From the NCBI RefSeq assembly GCF_031656215.1, contig NZ_CP134228.1, positions 4,421,001 to 4,485,000 of the forward strand: a stretch of 64,000 nt of DNA, read 5' to 3'. This DNA is from Mesorhizobium koreense (GTDB taxonomy: Bacteria > Pseudomonadota > Alphaproteobacteria > Rhizobiales > Rhizobiaceae). This document shows, one piece after another, positions 52,524 through 62,339 of this stretch. Position 1 is the first letter of the stretch, and every line of letters starts with the position of its first letter. The position numbers were made by a program, and so were the translations under genes. The notes beneath the pieces are model-generated. The model searched no databases and was not told the DNA's origin. It saw only the letters and a program-made list of their open reading frames with translations.

Positions 52524-53528
52524 TCAGTTCTTACAGGCGCGCAGCTGCGACACCGGCGGCAGGAATTCGTTGGTGTAGTACATTTTCGGGTCCTTTCCGG
52601 CAGGAAGGAGCCCTACCTCGGAGAGGAGTTTCTGGGTCAGATCCCAGTGCTCGTCCGTTGCCTCGCCGATATATTTCGTGCCGCCACTGCAGAACAGCGG
52701 AGGAATCGCTGCGAGTTGCGCCGTAGCAAGCTTGGTGTCGACATCCGGAAAGGTAGCCTTCAGGTCCTTGACGGTCTTTTCGGGGTTATCCAACGCGAAG
52801 CTCCACCCCTTCAGGCTTGCGGCGATAAACTTCCGCAGCACATCGGGGTTATCCTTGATGTAGCCGTCGCTGGCAAAGATGGAGGTACTGACCGTCGGCA
52901 CTCCATGATCGGCGAACATATATCGGTCGATCTCGGCGCCCTGGGCTTTGATCTGAATGCCGTAGTCGTCGACAGATCCGAGAATCGCGTCGACCTGGCC
53001 TTGCAGGAGTGCCGGCACCATCGAAGACGGCGGCATATTGAGCTGGTTGACCTCGGAAGGATCAATATTGTTAGCCTTGAAGAACAGCGGCAACATCGTC
53101 ACCTGGGAACTGCCCGCAGGTACGCCGACCTTCTTACCCTTCAGGTCCGCAACCGACTTGATTCCAGCCTTCTTCAGGGCCTCCACCTCGTTCGGATTCG
53201 ATTGGTAGACAGTAGCCACGATCTTCATCGGCGCGCCTTTGGCGATCAGCTGGCTGACCGCCACCGCATCTGCATAGGCGAGTTGGGCTTGGCCGCTGGC
53301 GACAAGCTGGGCCGTATTGGCCGAGCCGTTACCCTGAACGATGGTGACGTCGAGCCCAGCTTCCTTGTAGTAGCCCTCCTGCAATGCGGCAGCGAAGCCG
53401 GCATTGGCACCGCCCGCATACCAGTTAAGCTGGAACGTCACGGCGGTTTGCGCGAACGCAGCCGACGCAAAAATCAAGCTCGAGACAGAGAACGCCACTC
53501 CCAAAAATTTGCTGTACAGTCTATTCAT
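52524..53528 (-). CDS. ABC transporter substrate-binding protein, NMT1/SsuA type
   Basis: A 334-residue periplasmic receptor. The signal peptide MNRLYSKFLGVAFSVSSLIF ends near ASAAFAQT. The NMT1/THI5-like fold shows FQLNWYAGGANAGFAAALQ, YYKEAGLDVTIVQGNG and KKVGVPAGSSQVTMLPLFF. Two cysteines (near 282 and 332) might form a disulfide. The class binds sulfonates, pyrimidine or aromatic acids. In this context an aromatic or alicyclic acid is plausible. Confidence 0.9.
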   Translation of the reverse strand: MNRLYSKFLGVAFSVSSLIFASAAFAQTAVTFQLNWYAGGANAGFAAALQEGYYKEAGLDVTIVQGNGSANTAQLVASGQAQLAYADAVAVSQLIAKGAPMKIVATVYQSNPNEVEALKKAGIKSVADLKGKKVGVPAGSSQVTMLPLFFKANNIDPSEVNQLNMPPSSMVPALLQGQVDAILGSVDDYGIQIKAQGAEIDRYMFADHGVPTVSTSIFASDGYIKDNPDVLRKFIAASLKGWSFALDNPEKTVKDLKATFPDVDTKLATAQLAAIPPLFCSGGTKYIGEATDEHWDLTQKLLSEVGLLPAGKDPKMYYTNEFLPPVSQLRACKN

Positions 53529-53584
53529 ATTGCTCTTCCTCCACTTTGATTACGCTAAGCGCCGATCGCATCACGACTTTCCAT

Positions 53585-54451
53585 CTACTTGTTGTCGCGT
53601 TGCCACGGAGCCAGAAGCCATTCGCTGAGATCGACCGCGTAGTTGATGACGAGACCAATAACCGTCAGAACAACCAGAACCGCGAATGTCAGCTCGATAT
53701 TCATGGTGCTCGTACCCTTCAGCAGAACGTAGCCGAGGCCTTTGTTCGCTCCGACGAACTCCGCGACGATGGCTGCCGTAGCGGCGATGGTCGCCGAGGT
53801 TCTCAGTCCCGAGAAAATTACGGGAAGGGCAGCCGGAACACGCAGGTACCGGAAGGTCTGCCAGGTCGTCGCGCCCATAGATCGGGTCAGATAGAGAAGT
53901 CGTTCATCAAGGATCTGGAATCCGCTGATGCTGGCGATCAGCAGCGGAAAGAACGTCATGAGCAAGGTCAAGATGACCTTCGATTCCATGCCGAACCCGA
54001 ACCAGACCAGGAACAGCGGCGCCACCGCCACCTTGGGCAGCAATTGGAGCAGCATGGCCGGTGGATAAAGGACCTGCTTGGCCAGCGGCGAAAGGGCGAT
54101 GATCAGGCCCAACGGGATCGCCGTGATGAGGGTCAGGCCGAAGCCTAACAGGATTTCTGCCAACGTCGTCTGCGCATTCCGCCAAAGCATCTCAGCTTCG
54201 GAAATCAGCAGATAGAATACACTTCCCGGTCCGGGAAGAAGGTACGCCGGAATGCCGAAGAAGCGGACGGCGCCGCTCCACAGGGCGATGATAGCGACAA
54301 AGGTGACAAGCGGAATAAGATTCCAGCCAAAACGCAGGAGTGTGCGCACGGCTTTTGATTTTCGACGTGGCTGCGGACTGCCGACCTCATCCAGATCCGC
54401 CGCAGGCTCTGAAAGTCTGGATGGAGAACGGGCGGAAAGGTCCGACGACAT
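53585..54451 (-). CDS. ABC transporter permease, SsuC/TauC type
   Basis: A 288-residue inner-membrane permease with six helices after a polar N-terminal tail of about 30 residues. LLQLLPKVAVAPLFLVWFGF near residue 135 and the coupling-loop segment RSMGATTWQTFRYLRVPAAL near 195 are class signatures. GANKGLGYVLL is the usual C-terminal motif. It is the first gene of the minus-strand catabolic operon, so the regulatory region is at 54452-54600. Confidence 0.92.
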   Translation of the reverse strand: MSSDLSARSPSRLSEPAADLDEVGSPQPRRKSKAVRTLLRFGWNLIPLVTFVAIIALWSGAVRFFGIPAYLLPGPGSVFYLLISEAEMLWRNAQTTLAEILLGFGLTLITAIPLGLIIALSPLAKQVLYPPAMLLQLLPKVAVAPLFLVWFGFGMESKVILTLLMTFFPLLIASISGFQILDERLLYLTRSMGATTWQTFRYLRVPAALPVIFSGLRTSATIAATAAIVAEFVGANKGLGYVLLKGTSTMNIELTFAVLVVLTVIGLVINYAVDLSEWLLAPWQRDNK

Positions 54452-54510
54452 TGAAGCCTCCTACAGCCACCTTGAGCTGCTCCGGGTCAATATGAAATCT
54501 CAATTCAAGT

Positions 54511-54525
54511 TTGAACGCTATTCAA
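54511..54525. promoter_or_regulatory. Palindrome TTGAA-N5-TTCAA before the SsuABC-type operon
   Basis: TTGAACGCTATTCAA is a perfect inverted repeat of five bases around a five-base spacer, 59 bases before the permease start. An additional TTCAAGTTTGAA-like element (TTCAA at 54504-54508) abuts it on the left. The region from 54490 to 54560 is AT-rich, like a promoter. It is a candidate operator, possibly for the IclR protein encoded at 49292-50125. Confidence 0.35.
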
Positions 54526-54789
54526 TCTTATGTTTTTCGTCAACACACATATGCGCTTCTGTTCGGAAGTGCGCTTGATCAGCTCACCGGCGCAGGCAGT
54601 GGAGGCTTATGATATCGAATCCGCCCACACCGCACGGCTGCACCGATCGAACGGCTGACGCTCGCCGACGTCGTGACGCCGCTGCGCCGCAAGGCTTTAG
54701 CGGCAAGGTCGAGAAATCAATCGAGAGACAATCATTGCGTGTAGCGGCGAATGTCGTTGCGAGACCGGTCGCGGTGGAAGCTGAAGGCG

Positions 54790-55007
54790 ATCCGTATTGG
54801 CAGAGCCAGTACTTCAATCGCATCGGGCAGGATCATCGGCGGATCAAGCGCCGGATCCGACCCATGCTCGGCTTCAAATCGATGACCGGCGCCGCGATAA
54901 CCCTATCGGGCGTCGAGACGGTGCATATGATGCGGAAACGGCAGGCGAGGTATGCCTACAATCCAGCACCCTCGCTCGGCGAGCGGTTCGAGATCCCGGC
55001 CACATAA
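54790..55007 (+). pseudogene. Remnant of an IS6-family transposase, C-terminal part
   Basis: The plus strand encodes QYFNRIGQDHRRIKRRIRPM, then LGFKSMTGAAITLSGVETVH and MMRKRQARYAYNP, ending at a stop at 55005-55007. This is the end of the IS6-family DDE domain, normally KYLNNxIEQDHRxIKRRxRPMLGFKSF. One residue is missing and the catalytic glutamate has become glycine, so it cannot be active. The open frame extends upstream to about 54609, but that part is not transposase-like. It has the same orientation as the N-terminal fragment at 44019-44146, and the catabolic region lies between the two. Confidence 0.75.
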
Positions 55008-55123
55008 TGCGCGACGGAACCAATTCAGTCATGCATCGCGCCCACGCAGCGCAATGCATATCTTCCACGGTCAGGACATATCCATGTGTGATGGACGGAT
55101 TGGGTCAGTACTCGAACTGGACA

Positions 55124-55519
55124 CTATGCCTTCGCGACAGAGTCCGTTTTGTTATAGGCCCATCCGGTCGGATCGGTCGGTGCCAATCCCGTTTTTCCCG
55201 GCATCTGGATCAAGAGCCATAGCCCTCCATTCGGGCAGATGGTTTCGTATTCGGTGAACTCCGGAAAGTCGATCAGGGTTCCGGGACCATACGTGACGCC
55301 ATTGACTATAAACTCGCCTTCCAGAATGTAGCGCAACTGCCGAAACCCATGCTGATGCGGGAACGTTCGCGCGCCGGGGGCGAACCGATCGTAGACGCAG
55401 GCGACACCGTCGCGAAAGGACAGCAATTTGATGGATACATCATCGAAGCGCGTCTTCGTCCATTCGAGGTTGTTGATATTTTTCGCGCCCAGCTCTCTCA
55501 GTGTGCGATCACGTTTCAT
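55124..55519 (-). CDS. Cupin-domain protein
   Basis: A 131-residue single-cupin protein. The first cupin motif includes the metal histidines in TFPHQHGFRQLRYILEGEF near residues 52 to 72, and the second lies around GPGTLIDFPEFTEYET. Small cupins of this type are isomerases, dioxygenase-like enzymes or ligand sensors. It is the last gene of the Liv-type transporter operon, 15 bases after livF, so it may act on the imported compound. No closer assignment is possible. Confidence 0.82.
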   Translation of the reverse strand: MKRDRTLRELGAKNINNLEWTKTRFDDVSIKLLSFRDGVACVYDRFAPGARTFPHQHGFRQLRYILEGEFIVNGVTYGPGTLIDFPEFTEYETICPNGGLWLLIQMPGKTGLAPTDPTGWAYNKTDSVAKA

Positions 55520-55534
55520 CCGTCGTTCTCCTTC

Positions 55535-56246
55535 CTAGTGGTTGTTGATATCGCCAAAATATGTTTTTCCGATTTCGTCTTTAGCTAATTTGCCATCTGC
55601 GAAATCTACTCTTCTTATTATTCCCGTTTCCAGAATATATGCGCTGTCGCACAGCTCTAGTGCGTCAGCAGATCTTTGTTCCACTAACAGGATCGTAATG
55701 TTGCTTTCCCGATGAATTTTGGATACCGCATCGAAGATGGAATCCGCCACGGCCGGAGCCAGCCCCATCGACGGCTCGTCCAGCATCAGCAGCGTAGGAA
55801 CGGCAACCAGGCCGCGGCCGATGGCCAGCATCTGCTGCTGCCCTCCCGACAGGGTTCCTCCCAGTTCGTTTCGCTTTTCATAGAGGGGCGGGAACAGGCT
55901 CCACACCGCATCCAGGGAATCCTTCCATGCCGCACGGGCCTTCGGTGTATTCGCGGCAACGACCAGATTGTCCTCGACGGAGAGCGTCGCGAATATGAGC
56001 CGCCCCTCGGGAATATGCGCTATGCCATGGTGCGGACGCCTGCTGGCTTCGATCGCGAGCAGTTCCTCCCCGTCCCATCTGATCGTACCGTGATCCGGCT
56101 TCACAGATCCGGATATGCATTTCAGAAGGGTGGTCTTGCCAGCGCCATTCGGGCCTATGATCGAGGTAAATTCCCCCATTCCGATGGTCAAGGAAACGCT
56201 GTGAAGCGCCTTGAGGCCGCTATAGGATGCGGAGATCTCGTTTATC

Positions 56247-56254
<8 letters not shown>
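55535..56254 (-). CDS. livF: Branched-chain amino acid-type ABC transporter ATPase LivF
   Basis: A 239-residue ATPase: Walker A GPNGAGKTT, signature LSGGQQQMLAIGRGL, Walker B TLLMLDEPSMGLAP, switch LLVEQRSADAL. This pattern (QQQMLAIGRAL, EPSxGLAP) is diagnostic of LivF rather than LivG. ATG 56254 overlaps the LivM-LivG fusion stop by eight bases. It pairs with the LivG half of the fusion. Substrates of such importers in rhizobia include amino acids, amides, urea and aromatic acids. Confidence 0.92.
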
Positions 56255-58043
<1,789 letters not shown>

Positions 58044-58054
58044 CTCATTCGCTC

Positions 58055-58951
58055 CTATACATATTTCTTACCGAAGAGACCCTGCGGGCGGAAAAACAGT
58101 ATGAGCAGGAAGAGCAGGAAAACCCCAGCATCCTGGAGTTCCATGGGCATCACCAGCGTCCAGAGTTGCTGCACCACCCCCACGATTAGCCCGCCGAAGA
58201 ACGCTCCGGTCGTGCTTCCCAGGCCACCGAGCACCACGGCGACAAACATGATCACGATGAAGTTGAGGCCGATATACGGAGTAAACGGGTAGTAGGTGGC
58301 GACCAGACCACCTGCGATCGCGGTGAGCCCGACGCCAATGCCGAAAGCACGTGCATGCGCCTTGTGTGGGTCAAGGCCCATATAGACGGCGGCCTGCGGA
58401 TTGTCGGCGCAGGCGCGCAGGATCTTGCCGGCGCGAAATCGACTCATAAAGACGTAAAATCCCGCAGTCAGGACGATCGAGACGCCGAACGCGATTGCCA
58501 GCGCCCTGTTCACGATGATTGGCCCGATCTTCCAGATATCCGCGGAGAGAGATGTGTGGAGGGTGAAGGCCGTCGGCCCGAAAGCCATGAGCGCGGCATT
58601 CTGCAGTATGAGCGAGATGCCCAAGGTGATCAGCAATTGGGCATCTTGCCCCCCGCTGCTGGTTCCAGAGACGTGTCGCAGAAGGACCCTGTAGACTAGG
58701 ATACCCACGATATACATCACCGGCCCCGCCAGCATCGCAGCAACCAGGGGACCTACAAAATCGGCAAAGACCGAAACCCCCAGCGCAGCGGTCACGAAAT
58801 ACGTGAAGTACATAGCGAGCATCATGAACTCGCCCTGAGCGAAGTTGATAATCCTCATCACCCCGAGGATCAGCGACAGCCCGATGCTGACCAGGGCGTA
58901 GACTCCCCCGATCAGCAACCCTGCGACGAGGGTCTGGACGAAGTTGAGCAT
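58055..58951 (-). CDS. livH: Branched-chain amino acid-type ABC transporter permease LivH
   Basis: A 298-residue permease with eight hydrophobic helices. The start MLNFVQTLVAGLLIGGVYAL, then GLSLILGVMRIINFAQGEF and the C-terminal GLGSTTGAFFGGLIVG with FRPQGLFGKK are LivH hallmarks. It forms the channel with the LivM half of the fusion protein. It follows the binding-protein gene by 19 bases. Confidence 0.93.
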   Translation of the reverse strand: MLNFVQTLVAGLLIGGVYALVSIGLSLILGVMRIINFAQGEFMMLAMYFTYFVTAALGVSVFADFVGPLVAAMLAGPVMYIVGILVYRVLLRHVSGTSSGGQDAQLLITLGISLILQNAALMAFGPTAFTLHTSLSADIWKIGPIIVNRALAIAFGVSIVLTAGFYVFMSRFRAGKILRACADNPQAAVYMGLDPHKAHARAFGIGVGLTAIAGGLVATYYPFTPYIGLNFIVIMFVAVVLGGLGSTTGAFFGGLIVGVVQQLWTLVMPMELQDAGVFLLFLLILFFRPQGLFGKKYV

Positions 58952-58970
58952 CTTGCAGGTCCGATCGGCT

Positions 58971-60185
58971 TCAGCGCGTTGGCCATTTCGGGTCGGCTTC
59001 AGCGGCCTGCGGCGGATAGATCGTATAAGGCTTGCCGTTCAGCCACTCGAATGCCGTGATGGTCGGCGAGGCGATCTTTCCGGTCTCATCGAAGTGCACG
59101 GCTCCGGTGGGCAGCGCCGCCGCGGCCGGGCCGTCCTTCAGATCCATCTCATGCAGGGCCTTGGTGATGACGCTGCGGTCGGCCGAGCCTGCGGCCTCGA
59201 TGGCTTCCTTGAGGATCCAGGTACCCGAATAGCCAGCCAGCGCGGGCTCGGGCATCCAGTTTTCCCCCGTCGCCTGCTTGAACTTTTCGACCACCGCCTT
59301 TTGCTTGGCGCCAGGCCATATGCCCGCCGTGCTGATAAGACCTTCCAGCGCATCCGTTTTGATGGCGCCGGCCACACCAGGCATCCCGAGCGTTGCGGCC
59401 TGTGCTGTGATCGGAAGCTTGATATCGTACTGATTGAGTGCCTCCAGTACCCGCTTCACGTCCGGCAACGCGGTGATGAACAGGAATACGAGATCGGCGT
59501 CCGACGAGCGCACCTTGAGCGCGATCGGGGTGGCGTCCGAGAGGGGAGGCGTATAAGCCGCGTCCACCGAAACGGTGATGCCCAGCTTTTCGAAGCCGCC
59601 ATCCAGCATGGGCTTGAAAAAATCCTGCGACGCGGCCGTGTTGTCGCGGATGATCGCGAGCTTCGAGGGCGTCTTCCCAGTGGCGGCCTTGGCGATCTTG
59701 GTCAGGATCGGGAATGTCTCCCCGGCAATGGTTTTTGAATCGGGGACGATCTGAAAGACATGCTTGAGCCCCCGTTCGGTTATCGAGGTCGCGTAGGATT
59801 GGGTGACCCAAGGCAGCCCGGCCTGCTCCGTCGCGGTAGTCGCGGCAAGCGTCATTGAACTCAAAATGGCACCCATCCCGGCGGAGAGGTCGGGATAGTC
59901 GGAAATCAGGCGCTGCGTCGCGTTCTTTGCGGATTCGGGGCTACCGCCGGCATCCGCGACTACGACCTCGATCTTCTTGCCGCCGAGCGACTTGATGCCC
60001 CCCGCGGCATTTATTTCTTCCGCCGCGATCTTTGCGCCTTCGCGCGCCATCTGGCCCAGATCGGCCCAGGGGCCTGTCAACGGAATCACCTGGGCGATAC
60101 GAACCGTTTCCCCGGCCATAGCGCCGAAGGAAAAAGTCACCGCCAACCCGATAGCCGCCAACGCAGCTTTATAACCAGTTCTCAT
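58971..60185 (-). CDS. Branched-chain amino acid-type ABC transporter substrate-binding protein
   Basis: A 404-residue periplasmic receptor of the LivK/peripla_BP_6 class. A signal peptide (MRTGYKAALAAIGLAVTFSF, cut near AMAGE) precedes VRIAQVIPLTGPWADLG, KIAAEEINAAGGI and KIEVVVADAGGSPESAKNA. AIIRDNTAASQDFFKPM and the second-lobe APYTP-like YTPPLSDATPIALKVRS are further class features. The ligand is unknown. The context (cupin, IclR) points to a catabolic substrate rather than leucine. Confidence 0.92.
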   Translation of the reverse strand: MRTGYKAALAAIGLAVTFSFGAMAGETVRIAQVIPLTGPWADLGQMAREGAKIAAEEINAAGGIKSLGGKKIEVVVADAGGSPESAKNATQRLISDYPDLSAGMGAILSSMTLAATTATEQAGLPWVTQSYATSITERGLKHVFQIVPDSKTIAGETFPILTKIAKAATGKTPSKLAIIRDNTAASQDFFKPMLDGGFEKLGITVSVDAAYTPPLSDATPIALKVRSSDADLVFLFITALPDVKRVLEALNQYDIKLPITAQAATLGMPGVAGAIKTDALEGLISTAGIWPGAKQKAVVEKFKQATGENWMPEPALAGYSGTWILKEAIEAAGSADRSVITKALHEMDLKDGPAAAALPTGAVHFDETGKIASPTITAFEWLNGKPYTIYPPQAAEADPKWPTR

Positions 60186-60221
60186 ATTCTCCTCCCGTTA
60201 TTTTCTGGCAATGCGACGTGT

Positions 60222-61016
60222 TCAGATGTGACTGCTCTTCGTGTGCACCGTGCGCATTCTGAAGGTGTGATCCCTGATCTCCTCCGCCGCGCGCATCAGC
60301 GCCGGGGCAAAACCAAGCGCGCGCTCCATATCGAAGCGGTAGGTCGGGCCCGTGATGCAGATGGCGGCTGTCAAACGCGTGTCGAACGCAACCGGCACCG
60401 CGATCGACGTCACCTCGCCGCGCCATTCGCCATCGCTGGTGGCGAACCCGTCGGAACGGGTTTTCTCGATTATCCGCAGCAAAGCGGATGGATCCGTAAC
60501 AGTAGCTGGCGCGAAAGTGGTCAAAGGCTCACCAAGCACACGGGAGATTTCCAGTTCCGATTGCGCTGCCAGGAGTACCTTTCCGGATGCAGTGCAGTGG
60601 GACGGGGCCCGCGACCCCAAAAGCGCATATGCCTGGACGGGATTCTCGCTTTCCGCCTTCCCGATATAAAGAACCTCTCCGTGGTCGTAGACCGCGAGGT
60701 AACAGCTTTCGGCGCTTCTATCCCTTAATTGCCTGAGCCACTTGTCGCATATCTCCGGCAGTTTGTTCGCAGAGGCGAACTTCACGCCGATTTCCCACAG
60801 GCGTGTGCCCACCGAATAGCGCGAGGTTTCTTCGTCTTTCTCCAGGAACAATCTGCTTTCGAGATTCGCGAGGATCGCGTGAGCTGCCGCTTTGCTCATT
60901 TTGAGCCTGCGCGCCAAATCCGAAACCGACCAGACGGAATTCTCGAAGGCAAACGCTTCCAGAATGTCGACGACCCGGTTGGCCGAATTCAATTTTCTCT
61001 TTGGTTCACTTTCCAT
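60222..61016 (-). CDS. IclR-family transcriptional regulator
   Basis: A 264-residue regulator heading the Liv-type operon. Winged-helix part: NRVVDILEAFAFE, VSDLARRLKMSKAAAHAIL. The effector domain has CYLAVYDHGEVLYIGKAES, APSHCTASGKVLLAAQ and the C-terminal AAICITGPTYRFDME. ATG 61016, preceded by AGGTG, is preferred to an in-frame ATG seven codons earlier. A perfect 15-base inverted repeat lies 14 bases before the start. The binding-protein gene begins 36 bases after its stop, so it is probably autoregulated with the importer. Confidence 0.9.
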   Translation of the reverse strand: MESEPKRKLNSANRVVDILEAFAFENSVWSVSDLARRLKMSKAAAHAILANLESRLFLEKDEETSRYSVGTRLWEIGVKFASANKLPEICDKWLRQLRDRSAESCYLAVYDHGEVLYIGKAESENPVQAYALLGSRAPSHCTASGKVLLAAQSELEISRVLGEPLTTFAPATVTDPSALLRIIEKTRSDGFATSDGEWRGEVTSIAVPVAFDTRLTAAICITGPTYRFDMERALGFAPALMRAAEEIRDHTFRMRTVHTKSSHI

Positions 61017-61029
61017 CTGTTCACCTACT

Positions 61030-61044
61030 GCGAACACCGTTCGC
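61030..61044. promoter_or_regulatory. Perfect palindrome GCGAAC-N3-GTTCGC, candidate IclR operator
   Basis: The element is GCGAACACCGTTCGC, six paired bases on each side of a three-base spacer. It is centred about 21 bases before the start of the minus-strand IclR gene that leads the Liv-type operon. Perfect symmetry and position make it a likely operator for that regulator. It differs from the palindrome serving the plus-strand IclR gene. Confidence 0.5.
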
Positions 61045-61176
61045 TAAATTACATGCGACAGCCGGGTAGTGTCAAGTCCGGTCGGCGGGGTGCGCGGAAT
61101 GTTTCATGGCTTCGGGCTGTCGGTAGATGCGTCGTACCGTTCGTCATCAGCCGCTAGGCGCAAGTTTTACATTGCA

Positions 61177-61189
61177 TTCGCTAGGCGAA
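61177..61189. promoter_or_regulatory. Palindrome TTCGC-TAG-GCGAA, candidate IclR operator copy 1
   Basis: TTCGCTAGGCGAA is a perfect inverted repeat 87 bases before the IclR gene at 61276. Another partial copy, CCGCTAGGCGC, lies at about 61151-61161. An almost identical 13-mer occurs before the FMN reductase operon at 62237-62249. Repetition of so specific a sequence at both transcription units points to a shared regulator. Confidence 0.6.
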
Positions 61190-61275
61190 ATATTGTTCAA
61201 TCAATTTATTCGGTAGGAGCCGCGTTTGAATTCGGCTCGAGGTTTTTCCGGCACGACCGAAAGACATGGAACGCG

Positions 61276-62076
61276 ATGGACGAAGAAAAGAACGGCGAGT
61301 ATGTCGAGGCGCTGGCGCGTGGGCTGGCGGTGATCGAAGCCTTCGACGACCAGACCCCGGAAATGACGCTCACCGAACTGGCGCGCAAGGTGGACATGTC
61401 GCCGGCCACCGTTCGGCGCAACCTGCATACGCTCGAGGCCCTGGGTTTCGTGCGGCGCAACAACAAGCATTTCCTGCTGGCGCCGCGCATCCTGACGCTC
61501 GGTTCCGCCTATCTGAAGGCCGTCCGGGTCGATGAAGCGATCATGCCCGAACTCTACCGCGTGACCGAATTGTTCGGCGATGCCGCCAATGTCGGCGTGC
61601 TCGACGGGCCGAACGTGCTCTACATCGCCCACCTGTCGGAAGCGCGCGCGTCGCGCCGCATGGCCAGCATCGGCGTGACCTATCCGGCCTATGCGACGTC
61701 GATGGGCCGGGTGCTCTTGGCCTACCTGCCGGCAGAGGAACTTGACGGCTATTTCCATAAGGTCGAGCCGCACAGGCTTACCGACGTGACGGTCACCGAC
61801 ATCGAGGCGCTGCGCGGCATCCTGACCGAGGTGCGTTCGAACGGCTATTCGATCACCGTAGACCAGCTCGACTACGGCATCACCGCGCTCGCGGTGCCGA
61901 TCAAGGACAGCGCGGGTCGCGTGGTCGCCGCCATCAACACTTCCGGCTATTCGCCCCGGCTGAAGCCGAGCGACCTGCTCGAACAGCGGCTGGCCGAAAT
62001 GCAGATCGCGGCAGCCCGCATCTCCGCCCTCTTGATGCGCTACCCAGCCTTGCTCCACTCGCTCATCCCCCACTGA
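61276..62076 (+). CDS. IclR-family regulator, PcaR/PobR-like
   Basis: A 266-residue regulator starting MDEEKNGEYVEALARGLAVI, which is typical of the PcaR/CatR-type IclR branch. The winged helix has MTLTELARKVDMSPATVRRN and LEALGFVRRNNKHFLLAPRI. The effector domain has GVLDGPNVLYIAHLSEARAS, TYPAYATSMGRVLLAYLP and DYGITALAVPIKDSAGRVV. The frame is open 69 codons further upstream but without similarity. ATG 61276 has GGAA before it. A palindrome found before this gene recurs before the operon that follows, so it probably regulates both. Confidence 0.9.
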   Translation: MDEEKNGEYVEALARGLAVIEAFDDQTPEMTLTELARKVDMSPATVRRNLHTLEALGFVRRNNKHFLLAPRILTLGSAYLKAVRVDEAIMPELYRVTELFGDAANVGVLDGPNVLYIAHLSEARASRRMASIGVTYPAYATSMGRVLLAYLPAEELDGYFHKVEPHRLTDVTVTDIEALRGILTEVRSNGYSITVDQLDYGITALAVPIKDSAGRVVAAINTSGYSPRLKPSDLLEQRLAEMQIAAARISALLMRYPALLHSLIPH

Positions 62077-62195
62077 TTTTCTCCCACGCATCTGCTGCTT
62101 CCGCTCCACAGCGCATCGCCCGAGATCGAAATCGGATGGTTCGCCACGGCTTTTGGCCTCGCATCGGGAAATCGCGGACGGCGCCCTAAGAGCGC

Positions 62196-62225
62196 TTGAC
62201 AAGTCCCGCCCGTCGCGTTCATAGT
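62196..62225 (+). promoter_or_regulatory. Putative promoter of the FMN reductase/citryl-CoA lyase-like operon
   Basis: TTGACA at 62196-62201 matches the consensus -35 box, and CATAGT at 62220-62225, after 18 bases, is a four-of-six match to the -10 box. The implied start near 62232 lies just before the palindrome at 62237-62249, where a bound regulator would block transcription. The assignment is by consensus only. Confidence 0.5.
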
Positions 62226-62236
62226 GCGAAAATAAA

Positions 62237-62249
62237 TTCGCTAGACGAA
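62237..62249. promoter_or_regulatory. Palindrome TTCGC-TAG-ACGAA, candidate IclR operator copy 2
   Basis: TTCGCTAGACGAA differs at one base from the copy at 61177-61189. It lies about 90 bases before the GTG start of the FMN reductase gene and just downstream of a putative promoter. GTGCGAA nearby at 62224-62230 may be an extra half-site. Confidence 0.6.
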
Positions 62250-62339
62250 AAACTAGCAGAATGAGAGAACAGACCGTTCCATTCGGGGATGCCGGTTCCG
62301 GCACCGGAGAATGGGCGCAGTCAGGGAGGATGACTTGCG

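Noticed and set aside
54609-55007. 132-codon plus-strand frame considered as an intact gene
   Set aside because: Only the C-terminal 70 or so residues are transposase-like, with the catalytic glutamate lost. The rest has no similarity.
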